This document shows positions 34,375-42,474 of a stretch of 64,000 bases of DNA, piece after piece. A model generated the notes under the pieces. The model was given only the letters and a program-made list of their open reading frames with translations. It made no database searches and had not been told where the DNA came from. Both the position numbers and the translations under genes were made by a program. The stretch's first letter is position 1. Each line of letters begins with the position of its first letter. Source of the stretch: Thermoflexus hugenholtzii JAD2 (GTDB lineage: Bacteria; Chloroflexota; Chloroflexia; Chloroflexales; Roseiflexaceae); assembly GCA_945881915.1 (NCBI GenBank), contig CAMCVW010000007.1, positions 54,322 through 118,321 on the forward strand. The letters are read 5' to 3'.

Positions 34375-35355
34375 CTAGAGAAAGCGACTGCGCCACGCAT
34401 CGCGATCCTGTCGCAACATCGGCAGACGCCAAAGTCGCACATATCCTGCAAGATATCCCATCATTTTGGCGCAATCACCGACGACGCGGATACATGGTAC
34501 AAGCCCTGCTGCCAGCACAGACTGCAGCAACGTGTATCCTGCGCTACGTCTGATCTCGATCCGCTGCCATGGCTTGATGCTATACCCGATGCCACCAGCC
34601 ACCAGTAGTACCCACCCCCAACCCCCGAACAGCAGCAGCAGCAACGCAATTGCATAGACCAAATAGCGAATCGCGTGTCGCTTTGGCCACAGGCCGGCGA
34701 CAGCATCCCCACGTGCATACAAAAAATACTGTTTGAATACCTGTTGCAACGATTCACGTGGCCGGAAGTGTACCAGTGCCGTTCCGGCAAACGCAAAACG
34801 TGCCCCGGCTTTTTTCATCGCAAAATCATAGAGTAAATCCTCGCAATGACTGGCCCACTCCGGGTATCCATCTACCTGCTCCCAGACGGTCTTGCGAAAA
34901 GCCACTGACTGCCCGAATGGCATGAAGGTCGCAGCGTCTATCTCTTCGACGACGGGGTAATTTGTGCAGCCGATGGCGTGCTCCATGATGCTGCGTGGCA
35001 ATGGTTGAAAAAAACCTGCCACCACATCAGCGGTGCCATCACGGAGTGGGCTGGTAATACGTGCCAGCCAATGCCGGTCCAAAATCAACCCCGCATCCGT
35101 ACAGGCAATGAGTGTGCCTGTGGCATGGTAAATGGCGTTATTACGCCCTGAAGGTATATTGAACCCGCCCTGGACCAGACGTACCGGGTGCCCCGCAGCA
35201 TGATACCCCTGCACAATGGCAGCGGTGGCATCCGTGCTGTTGTTGTCGTTGATGATTATCTCGTCTGGTCTTAGACTCTGTCCGAGCATCGATTCGATGA
35301 GCTGGGCTATGTTGTCTTCTTCGTTTTTTGCCGTACAGACGAGTGAAATACGCAT
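34375..35355 (-). CDS. Family 2 glycosyltransferase with C-terminal membrane segments
   Basis: 326 residues. The GT-A fold begins SLVCTAKNEEDNIAQLIESM and has the DXD-like ACTDAGLILD (DAG) and a later HCEDLLYDFAMKKAGARF acidic motif. After about residue 220 there are hydrophobic helices (YLVYAIALLLLLFGGWGWVL). Inverting transferases of this type build cell-surface polysaccharide or glycolipid on the inner membrane face. It is convergent with rimM (3 nt apart) and divergent from the selenoprotein candidate. Confidence 0.85.
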   Translation of the reverse strand: MRISLVCTAKNEEDNIAQLIESMLGQSLRPDEIIINDNNSTDATAAIVQGYHAAGHPVRLVQGGFNIPSGRNNAIYHATGTLIACTDAGLILDRHWLARITSPLRDGTADVVAGFFQPLPRSIMEHAIGCTNYPVVEEIDAATFMPFGQSVAFRKTVWEQVDGYPEWASHCEDLLYDFAMKKAGARFAFAGTALVHFRPRESLQQVFKQYFLYARGDAVAGLWPKRHAIRYLVYAIALLLLLFGGWGWVLLVAGGIGYSIKPWQRIEIRRSAGYTLLQSVLAAGLVPCIRVVGDCAKMMGYLAGYVRLWRLPMLRQDRDAWRSRFL

Positions 35356-35441
35356 ACAATTCCCATATTCGCTGAATAACTATGCTCGTACCAACCATTG
35401 TAGTACAATACAACTACTGCATTCACACAGAAGGACGCCCT

Positions 35442-36245
35442 ATGCAACGCTCCCTCTCCTTCCTTGTATTCATGAGTCTCTGCTTCGTCCTCAGTGCCTG
35501 CGCGTCGCAGGCTGCGATTCAAGTACAGCCCGATACCAAAGCACCAAATGATGCAACAGCAATTCCTTCTCCTGCGACCGAAATCGTTGAGGAGCCCGTA
35601 GCGGTAAGCCCAGTACAGACCGTTACCAAAGCACCGACAGATGCAATAGCAGTTCCGACGCCCTTAACCGAAATCGTTGAGGTGCCATTGGTGGAGCCCG
35701 TGCCAATGAGTCTCGATGCAGACGGCTTCCATGTGATTGGTAATCCGGCTGCTCCTATTGTTATGACAGAGTACTCAGATTACTTCTGAGGGAGCTGTGC
35801 CTTCCACGTGTTGGAAGTAGAGCCACAACTCATCGCCACCTACGTCGCCACCGGCAAAATGCGCATCGTCGTCCGGCCACTCCTGCAGACAGGAGCAGAC
35901 GCCCTTCTGGCAGCACACGCAGCGGAATGTGCCGACGAACAAAACGCCTTCGTCACCATGCGCAGCGCCCTCTATGACAAGCAGGGCACCCTCTACACGG
36001 CCGACGATATGGTGAGCGCCGTTGCAGATATCGCAACATCGCTCGAACTCGATCGCACGGCATTTACGCAATGCATGACTTCAGAACGCTATAATCAAGC
36101 GCTCTACCAAGGGTACACACGCGCTACCACAGATGGGATCATCGGTCGTCCTGTGTTTGAACTCAATGGTCAACGGCTCGTCGGTGCGCAGTCATTTGAA
36201 ACATTCCAACGAATCATCGATGGGCTCATCGCCGCCGGCTCATGA
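35442..36245 (+). CDS. DsbA-like thioredoxin-fold lipoprotein with an in-frame TGA at the redox motif (candidate selenoprotein)
   Basis: If the TGA at 35787-35789 is read as selenocysteine the product has 267 residues. It has a lipoprotein signal MQRSLSFLVFMSLCFVLSAC (lipidated Cys20), a Pro/Thr/Val-rich linker with a 30-residue duplication, then a DsbA/thioredoxin domain beginning VIGNPAAPIVMTEYSDYF-U-GSC. In relatives this segment reads YSDFxCPFC, so Sec116 takes the place of the first catalytic cysteine and Cys119 the second (UxxC). The domain continues in frame to the cis-Pro region GIIGRPVFELNGQ and a normal TGA stop. AGAAGGA lies 7 nt before ATG 35442. The alternative is a nonsense mutation or sequencing error. 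Likely role: extracytoplasmic thiol-disulfide exchange. Confidence 0.75.
35521..35700 (+). repeat. 90-bp tandem duplication in the linker of the DsbA-like gene
   Basis: Two copies, 35521-35610 and 35611-35700, share ACCAAAGCACC, GATGCAA, AGCA and CCGAAATCGTTGAGG at identical spacing. They encode TKAPNDATAIPSPATEIVEE and TKAPTDAIAVPTPLTEIVEV. Confidence 0.85.
35790..35828 (+). promoter_or_regulatory. Candidate bacterial SECIS element
   Basis: Directly after the in-frame TGA there are 11 nt, then a 6-bp stem CTTCCA / TGGAAG closing the loop CGTGT (35807-35811). A lower helix can extend it: GAG and TGTG pair with CACA and CTC across a small internal loop. Bacterial SECIS elements need an apical loop 16-37 nt after the UGA with a G among its first two bases; here the loop starts 17 nt after the UGA and its second base is G. 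Confidence 0.65.
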
Positions 36246-36323
36246 CTTTTTTCATGATGTTGTAGGGATATTCTAAGCTATTCGCGAGAAAGTCCGTGCT
36301 AGGATAGCGGGGGGGGTGCGCAC

Positions 36324-36986
36324 ATGCTTCGACGTGAATTTTTGCTCTCTTCTCTGCTGTTCTTGATAACCATTTTCATCATTGTGAAAATGGTCCCCGC
36401 CCATGCAGAAGACTCCTCCGACGATAGCATCGCGTACCCGACACCCACCGACGTCACAGATTTCATCGAAACACCATACCCCACGATGACCGAAATGGCC
36501 TACGACGAGAGCGATCCCACTGCGGAACCGACACAAACCCCTCCCCCTTCTGACGCTGATTCCACGCCCACCTCCGAAGAAGAACCCACCCCTACGGCGT
36601 ATAGTGAAGTTCCATCAGTATCAGACACTGCCACTGCTCAGCCAGAATCTCCGCCAATCGAATCTGTCCTCACCGATGCACCGCCACAAACAGTTGAAGT
36701 AAATATTCCCTTGTCGACCGATCGTTCACAAACGACCGCATTACAAGACACCCCTCTTCAGTGTCTCCCCGACACCGTTGAAGTCATCAGTGGGATCACC
36801 AACCCGTCTACGATGCTCGAAGTTCGCTTCGCACTGCGGGTCATTGGTGGCGGGATGAGTGACTTGAGCGGCAATTACGCAATACCGCTGTATATGGGGC
36901 ACGAAGCACGTGGCAGGCACCCCGTCAACGTCGTCAAACGCTATAGCGGCCGTGTGATTCAGCAGGTATTCTGTGATATTCCCTAA
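36324..36986 (+). CDS. Hypothetical secreted Pro/Thr-rich protein
   Basis: 220 residues, no family recognised. The N-terminus LLSSLLFLITIFIIVKMVPAHA is a signal peptide or anchor. About 110 residues of acidic Pro/Thr/Ser-rich sequence follow (YPTPTDVTDFIETPYPTMTE), probably an extended wall-spanning stretch. The C-terminal about 75 residues contain one pair of cysteines (LQCLPDTVEV and VFCDIP) that could form a disulfide in a small domain. It lies 78 nt after the DsbA-like gene, so it may be a substrate of that protein or simply share its operon. It overlaps the NUDIX gene by 14 nt. Confidence 0.65.
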   Translation: MLRREFLLSSLLFLITIFIIVKMVPAHAEDSSDDSIAYPTPTDVTDFIETPYPTMTEMAYDESDPTAEPTQTPPPSDADSTPTSEEEPTPTAYSEVPSVSDTATAQPESPPIESVLTDAPPQTVEVNIPLSTDRSQTTALQDTPLQCLPDTVEVISGITNPSTMLEVRFALRVIGGGMSDLSGNYAIPLYMGHEARGRHPVNVVKRYSGRVIQQVFCDIP

Positions 36987-37668
36987 ACGACTCCCCCAGA
37001 CGAGTGACGATTGGGAATTGGTCTTGCGTGCTGTCGCCAATGACGATTTCGGGGTCGTGCAGGCTGCATTGCCAATGATACAAAGCCATGATGGACGCAG
37101 CCTCCGCATCAATCACCCCCCCAACGGGGTAGTACCCCGTCCCGCTGCAGTGCTCATCTTGGTCACCGCAACGGCGGATAGTGTCGAACTCGTCGTCACG
37201 CGCCGTTCCGGGAGTTTGCGCCAACACAGCGGCGAAATAGCGTTCCCCGGCGGTCGCGTCGACGAAGCAGATTCCTCGGTATACCACTGTGCACTCCGCG
37301 AAGCTTACGAAGAAATCGGCGTCCCCGCATCGGCCGTCACGGTCTTGGGTGAACTGCACACCGTCTACGTCCCGCGCAGCAATCACAGCGTCACTCCTGT
37401 CGTTGCATGGATGAACCAACCGATGACATACGTGACGAATCCTGACGAAGTGGCAGAAGTATTCCATTTGCCCATTTTGCATGTGCTCCGTGCAGACGCA
37501 CTCCAGATAGAGGAACGTCACCTCCAAGGCGAAAAAGTGCGCGTCCCGTATTTTCCGTTTCTCAATCATCAAATCTGGGGAGCAACTGCACTGATGTTGT
37601 GCGATTTGACCACCCGCATTGACCGTTGCATCACGCACCGCAGCAGCGGGCAAAAGGAGCCAGAATGA
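36973..37668 (+). CDS. NUDIX hydrolase, CoA-pyrophosphatase type
   Basis: 231 residues. The NudL/CoA-pyrophosphatase pattern is visible: ELVVTRRSGSLRQHSGEIAF followed by the NUDIX box PGGRVDEAD, then YHCALREAYEEIGV with its metal-binding glutamates. These enzymes cleave CoA and its derivatives to 3',5'-ADP and phosphopantetheine. GTG 36973 lies inside the previous gene (14-nt overlap), and the 3' end overlaps the penicillin acylase start by 4 nt, so expression is probably coupled. Confidence 0.82.
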   Translation: MIFPKRLPQTSDDWELVLRAVANDDFGVVQAALPMIQSHDGRSLRINHPPNGVVPRPAAVLILVTATADSVELVVTRRSGSLRQHSGEIAFPGGRVDEADSSVYHCALREAYEEIGVPASAVTVLGELHTVYVPRSNHSVTPVVAWMNQPMTYVTNPDEVAEVFHLPILHVLRADALQIEERHLQGEKVRVPYFPFLNHQIWGATALMLCDLTTRIDRCITHRSSGQKEPE

Positions 37669-40067
37669 CTACCAAACGCACTCTTGGAATTTTCGGGGCA
37701 CTCCTTGGTGCAATCAGCCTCGCGGCTGTTGCAACACTGCGCAAATCGTTACCACAGACCCGCGGTAGATTGAGCATCGAGGGACTCACGCAACCCGTCG
37801 AAATTTTGCGCGATCGTTGGGGAGTCCCACACATCTACGCGCAAAACACTCACGATCTCTTTGTCGCCCAAGGATACGTGCATGCCCAAGATCGGCTGTG
37901 GCAAATGGAATCACAGCGGCGTTTGGGTCACGGTACCCTTTCGGAAATCATCGGCAAAAAAGCCATTGATACAGACCGTTACATGCGCATCCTCGGCCTC
38001 GGTCGTTCCGCACATGCAGATGCAGCACAACTCAGTGGCGAGTCGTTAGCGAACGTCTCTTCGTATGTTGTAGGTGTCAATGCGTTTTTGAGCACCCACA
38101 AAAACAAACTACCACCAGAATTCTTGCTTCTTCGACATACCCCTGCACCATGGACAGCCGCCGATGTCATCGTCTGGGGCAAAATCATGGCACTCAGTCT
38201 GTCAGGGAACTGGACCCAAGAGGTCCTACGCGGCAGACTCGTCGCCACCATAGGTCGCAAGCAAACGGCAGACCTCGAGGCAAAATTCAATCCAGAAACA
38301 CCACTGATTGTGCCAGAGGGAACCCAGTACCGCGCCGATCTGGGTGCAGCAGCCCTCGGGCTGGCAGCTGCAGCGACGTCGTTTGTACAAGATAACGATG
38401 TCAACGGCAGTAATAACTGGGTAGTCAGCGGGGCACGCTCAATCACCGGCAAACCGTTACTGGCGAACGATCCGCACCTCGGTCTACAAATGCCCTCAAT
38501 CTGGTACGAAGCACATCTCAATGCCCCCGAGTATCATGTGGCCGGCGCCACGTTCGCGGGAGTGCCTGGCATTGTCATCGGCCACAACGAACGTATCGCC
38601 TGGGGCGTGACCAATGGCATGATTGACAACCAAGATCTCTATATCGAACGTTTTGACCCCAACGATCCTGCTGCATTGCGGTACGACGTCGACGGCATGT
38701 GGCAACAAGCAGAGCTGCGCTACGAAACAATCAATGTAAAAGGTGGAGCTCCAGTCATTGAGGCAGTCCGTACCACGCGCCACGGTCCCGTGATTACACC
38801 GCTTGTTTCGCCTTCAACGCAACATGGCGCCGATGCACTCGCCCTCCGCTGGACAGCGCTCGACAGCAGTACGTTACTCGATGCCATTTTTGCGCTGAAC
38901 CGTGCAACAGATTGGACCTCGTTCCGCACTGCTCTGACCTCGTGGGATGTACCGCCACAAAACTTTGTCTACGCTGATGTCGATGGTCATATCGGCTACC
39001 AACTCGCAGGGAAGGTACCGCTGCGCGGGAATGGTGATGGCAGGATTCCTGCACCGGGTTGGGACAGCGCATATGATTGGACGGGCTTTGTTCCTTTTGC
39101 AGAGTTACCAGCGCAATTTGACCCGAGCGATGGCCTGATTGCTACAGCGAATAATCAAATCGTGCCCAATGATTCGAACCCACCGATTGCCGGGGAATGG
39201 CTCAATGGCTGGCGGGCTGCCCGCATCACCCAGTTACTCCGTCAACACCCACTCCATGACGCCGCTTCTTTTGCAGCTATACACGCAGACCGGGTCAGCA
39301 CTCCCGGTTTGATGCTTGTAACAATTGCTGGTCGGCTTCCCGATGGAGACGCTCTCTCGAATCAGGCTCGGGCATTGTTGGCGAGTTGGGATGGCGGCCT
39401 CGATACTTCGAGTTGTGCCGCCACCATTGCAGTCCAGCTTCTCGAAGACCTGCAGCGTGAGGTGTTCGCGGCCGCCGCAGACGTCATCGACCAGCGTATC
39501 GGTATCGGTGCATTCGCCAATCGCCCTGGCCGAGAATACATGGGTCGTGCCTTACCATTCATCATGCGCGCACTCACCGACCGTGACGACAGCTGGTTCC
39601 GCGACGGACGCACATGGGATGATGTCCTTGCAAATGCATGGATTCGTGCCATACCCACGCTTCGTAAACGACTCGGCGACAATCCCGGCAAGTGGCAATA
39701 TGGATCCTGGCATAAGGTCGTTTTCGCACATCCACTGAGCGTGATACCAGTTATCGGTACGCTCTTTTCACGCGGGTCATACCCTTTGGGCGGCAATCGT
39801 GACACGGTCAATATGGGCGACGTCCAAATCAATCCCGACGGGAGCCGCGTCACCACCACACCGTCGTACCGGTTTATCGCTGATCCAAGCAATTGGGAAC
39901 GTTCCAAGAGTATCCATCCCGGCGGGCAATCAGGGCACCCGCTCAGTAGTCACTATGGCGACTTCATCAAACCTTGGCTCAACGTCGAATATCACCCGAT
40001 GCCATGGGCTCGCCTCGCAGTCGAAGAAGTCAGCCAAGAGAGGCTCACACTCAACCCACGGTCATAA
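37665..40067 (+). CDS. Penicillin acylase family protein (Ntn hydrolase)
   Basis: 800 residues. Precursor layout: one N-terminal hydrophobic helix (LGIFGALLGAISLAAVATL), an alpha-chain part beginning VEILRDRWGVPHIYAQNTHD and QGYVHAQDRLWQME, then the autoprocessing site NDVNGSNNWVVSG. There Ser249 becomes the N-terminal nucleophile of the beta chain. PLLANDPHLGLQMPSIWYE and GVPGIVIGHNERIAWGVTN follow as in the family. The enzyme hydrolyses amides such as N-acyl-homoserine lactones or aryl-acyl amides; the substrate is unknown. It acts outside the membrane. The start overlaps the NUDIX gene by 4 nt. Confidence 0.93.
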   Translation: MTTKRTLGIFGALLGAISLAAVATLRKSLPQTRGRLSIEGLTQPVEILRDRWGVPHIYAQNTHDLFVAQGYVHAQDRLWQMESQRRLGHGTLSEIIGKKAIDTDRYMRILGLGRSAHADAAQLSGESLANVSSYVVGVNAFLSTHKNKLPPEFLLLRHTPAPWTAADVIVWGKIMALSLSGNWTQEVLRGRLVATIGRKQTADLEAKFNPETPLIVPEGTQYRADLGAAALGLAAAATSFVQDNDVNGSNNWVVSGARSITGKPLLANDPHLGLQMPSIWYEAHLNAPEYHVAGATFAGVPGIVIGHNERIAWGVTNGMIDNQDLYIERFDPNDPAALRYDVDGMWQQAELRYETINVKGGAPVIEAVRTTRHGPVITPLVSPSTQHGADALALRWTALDSSTLLDAIFALNRATDWTSFRTALTSWDVPPQNFVYADVDGHIGYQLAGKVPLRGNGDGRIPAPGWDSAYDWTGFVPFAELPAQFDPSDGLIATANNQIVPNDSNPPIAGEWLNGWRAARITQLLRQHPLHDAASFAAIHADRVSTPGLMLVTIAGRLPDGDALSNQARALLASWDGGLDTSSCAATIAVQLLEDLQREVFAAAADVIDQRIGIGAFANRPGREYMGRALPFIMRALTDRDDSWFRDGRTWDDVLANAWIRAIPTLRKRLGDNPGKWQYGSWHKVVFAHPLSVIPVIGTLFSRGSYPLGGNRDTVNMGDVQINPDGSRVTTTPSYRFIADPSNWERSKSIHPGGQSGHPLSSHYGDFIKPWLNVEYHPMPWARLAVEEVSQERLTLNPRS

Positions 40068-40078
40068 CCAAAACAGAC

Positions 40079-40110
40079 AACGCGGGCACGCCGATCGGCG
40101 TGCCCGCGTT
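40079..40110. terminator. Bidirectional terminator (32-bp perfect palindrome)
   Basis: The arms AACGCGGGCACGCCGA / TCGGCGTGCCCGCGTT lie between convergent penicillin acylase and purine nucleoside phosphorylase genes. T-runs are modest. Confidence 0.75.
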
Positions 40111-40123
40111 GTGTTGTTCAGTC

Positions 40124-40951
40124 CTATAACGCTGCGACGATCCCTTTGAGCAATCCGCCAAAACGTGGACGTGCGGCAGCGCCTGCTTCCATCACTTCTT
40201 CATGGTTTGCAGGACTTCCATCCGGTAATGCCTGATTCGTTACCAACGAGATTGCCAATACCTTCATTCCTGCATGCGCAGCCACAATGACTTCTGGTGC
40301 GGTCGACATACCGACGACGTCTGCACCAAGGCGTTGACACATACGCAGTTCAGCACCCGTCTCGAACGACGGTCCAGCGACCATGATATACACGCCTTCT
40401 TGCAGCACCACGCCTTGGGCAACAGCGACTCGCTGCGCTAACGAACGGAGCTCGGGTGTGTACGTGTTCAGCATTGGCGGGAATCGCACACCCAAGCGAT
40501 CATCGTTCGCCCCACGCAACGGATTGTGCCCAGCAAGCCCCGGCATAAAGATATGATCAGTGATGCACATCAACTCGCCGACGGGCCAATCCGCCCGCAA
40601 TCCGCCCGCAGCGTTGGTTGCTATGAGCGTCGTACATCCGAGTGCATGCATCACACGCACGGGCAATGTCACCTGGTGCATGTCATACCCTTCGTAGAAG
40701 TGGAACCGACCACGCATCACCACGACAGGAGTGCCAGCCAATAGTCCAATCGCCAATTCTCCGCGATGACCATATACCGTTGAACGTGGGAATCCGGGAA
40801 TCGCTTCGTACGAGATGACCGTAGCATCCTGCAACTCATCAGCCAATGCCCCTAATCCTGATCCCAAAATGATTCCGATACGTGGGACAAGGTTCGTTTT
40901 TGCTCGAATTGTTGCCACCGCATGCAGGATTTCTTCGTACGTATGCGCCAT
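40124..40951 (-). CDS. punA: Purine nucleoside phosphorylase
   Basis: 275 residues of the trimeric PNP family. Phosphate and purine pocket motifs: IGIILGSGLGALADEL, GHRGELAIG, RGRFHFYEGYDMHQVTLPVR, ATNAAGGLRADWPVGELMCI, MVAGPSFETGAELRM and VVGMSTAPEVIVA. It splits (deoxy)inosine or guanosine with phosphate for purine salvage. It lies 2 nt after the bPH2 membrane-protein gene on the same strand. Confidence 0.95.
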   Translation of the reverse strand: MAHTYEEILHAVATIRAKTNLVPRIGIILGSGLGALADELQDATVISYEAIPGFPRSTVYGHRGELAIGLLAGTPVVVMRGRFHFYEGYDMHQVTLPVRVMHALGCTTLIATNAAGGLRADWPVGELMCITDHIFMPGLAGHNPLRGANDDRLGVRFPPMLNTYTPELRSLAQRVAVAQGVVLQEGVYIMVAGPSFETGAELRMCQRLGADVVGMSTAPEVIVAAHAGMKVLAISLVTNQALPDGSPANHEEVMEAGAAARPRFGGLLKGIVAAL

Positions 40952-40953
40952 CG

Positions 40954-41649
40954 TTATCGTCCTTCTCCGCTCAATTGTGCTCGTTTGGCTGCTGCTTCGG
41001 CTTCGGTCAATATGCCCTTGCGTTGCAACGAATCAATCTGCGCCAGTGCTTCCTGATTATCGATGTCTGCCGTCGGCTCAATGGTGAGGGGATTCGTCGG
41101 CGTCTTGTTCTCTACCGTCGGGATAGGTGCTGTGGCCCGTTTTTCGCCGACTCGTGCGTCGTCGATGACCGTCCGCAGTTTGAGTGGACTCTGAATTCGC
41201 ACAAACTTCAGACTACTCGCTTCAGAATCGCCTGTGACCGTGACGTCGCCGTAATTGAATATCCGACCAAACAACGACTGCGTAATCACGACCTCGCTCA
41301 ACTGACTCAGTGCGAGATCTGCAACACGGCGTGTCAAAATACCATCTCGGCGTATCAGTCGCCGATTCGTCACAATGACCTGCGTGTAATACCACGCGAG
41401 ATAGTCTCGGATGATGCGGCCGACCATCACCACTGCCAATAGACCCAAGACGCCGTAGACGGTCCAAATCTGCCATTGTTCGGTGATGGTGTACTTCAAG
41501 AATACGTCGCTGGTGAAGTATCCCGCCACCCCGAGGAATACCAAAAAGACGATTTCCGTCGTCACAGCGCCTACCACGTTCATTGTGTGCGTGCGATATG
41601 TACCGTAGACAATTTCTTGTTCATCAATAACAGACTGTTTTGCACCCAT
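40954..41649 (-). CDS. bPH2-domain membrane protein with SHOCT tail
   Basis: 231 residues. Two membrane helices (VVGAVTTEIVFLVFLGVAGY and WQIWTVYGVLGLLAVVMVGR) precede a bacterial PH-like domain (YYTQVIVTNRRLIRRDGILT, LSQLSEVVITQSLFGRIFNY, GDVTVTG). A short C-terminal SHOCT-like helix pair follows (EALAQIDSLQRKGILTEAEA). The function of this family is not established. ATG 41649 is chosen because AAGGAG lies 7 nt upstream; an in-frame ATG at 41676 would extend it. Confidence 0.8.
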   Translation of the reverse strand: MGAKQSVIDEQEIVYGTYRTHTMNVVGAVTTEIVFLVFLGVAGYFTSDVFLKYTITEQWQIWTVYGVLGLLAVVMVGRIIRDYLAWYYTQVIVTNRRLIRRDGILTRRVADLALSQLSEVVITQSLFGRIFNYGDVTVTGDSEASSLKFVRIQSPLKLRTVIDDARVGEKRATAPIPTVENKTPTNPLTIEPTADIDNQEALAQIDSLQRKGILTEAEAAAKRAQLSGEGR

Positions 41650-41715
41650 AACGGTCTCCTTCAACACATCCATCATTCCACCGTAGCGCCATTATACGAC
41701 ATGGATATGAATCAT

Positions 41716-42474
41716 TTAGAACGTCTGACTGCGCACGTCATCGAGGAACTGTGCACTGCGAATCGCACGTTCGCTGTGTCGCATCACCCAACGGCGCAGA
41801 ATAACAAACACCGTCGCATGCACCTCGGCGGGCACTTCCAGTGCGATGACGTAAGACAAAGATTCTCGCTGCACAAGACGTAACACCTTGAACACTGCCA
41901 GTGACACTCGAGTCGCCTGAATATCGCTCCGTGCACAATTGGGGCACAACATGCCACCTTGCACCGCGCTCCACAGATTCGCGTGCTGATCCAATGTGCT
42001 CCCGCACACCGCACAGTCCACCAATTGTGGTCGATATCCCACTGCGTCACAGAGCTGCATTGTGTACCAGTGCAACGCCATTTCGACCGAGGTCGATGTG
42101 CACAGTGTGCGCAACGCAACCAGGCATAGCTCGTAGACCTGCGCTGCTGCATCCTCATCGGCCAATAGAGTATCGGTCAATTCGGCGACATAATAGCCAG
42201 CAGCCATGCGCACCAACTGTTGTTGTAATTGCGCAAATCGTTCAACAGCAATACTTTGGGTCAGCACATCCCGCGTTTTCCCCACGGCGAGTTGGAGTTG
42301 GCAGTGGCTCAGCAACTCGAGATGTCCCGATAGTTTGCTCTGTGTCTTGCGCACTCCACGTGCCGTCGCGATGATTTTGCCCTGTGGTGTCAAAATCGTC
42401 ACAATGCGATCAGCCTCGCCCACATCGATTCGCTTCAATATGATGCCATCGCAACGATAGAGACGCTCACCCAT
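41716..42474 (-). CDS. recO: DNA repair protein RecO
   Basis: 252 residues. The N-terminal OB fold (RCDGIILKRIDVGEADRIVT, LTPQGKIIATARGVRK) is followed by a helical middle and the zinc module CAVCG ... CPNC. RecO anneals strands and loads RecA with RecR at gaps and binds the SSB tip, which is encoded here at 27856-28455. The start overlaps the upstream gene by 8 nt. Confidence 0.95.
   Translation of the reverse strand: MGERLYRCDGIILKRIDVGEADRIVTILTPQGKIIATARGVRKTQSKLSGHLELLSHCQLQLAVGKTRDVLTQSIAVERFAQLQQQLVRMAAGYYVAELTDTLLADEDAAAQVYELCLVALRTLCTSTSVEMALHWYTMQLCDAVGYRPQLVDCAVCGSTLDQHANLWSAVQGGMLCPNCARSDIQATRVSLAVFKVLRLVQRESLSYVIALEVPAEVHATVFVILRRWVMRHSERAIRSAQFLDDVRSQTF

Noticed and set aside
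35442..36245. Pseudogene by nonsense mutation
   Set aside because: Not fully excluded, but the TGA hits the catalytic cysteine codon exactly, the frame is intact on both sides, and a SECIS-like hairpin follows at the right distance.
35808..36245. A separate gene starting at the GTG after the TGA
   Set aside because: It would begin inside the thioredoxin fold and lack the signal peptide, the first strand and the redox motif.
37665..40067. Beta-lactam resistance gene
   Set aside because: Penicillin acylase family members mostly act on other amides; nothing in the sequence or neighbourhood points to resistance.
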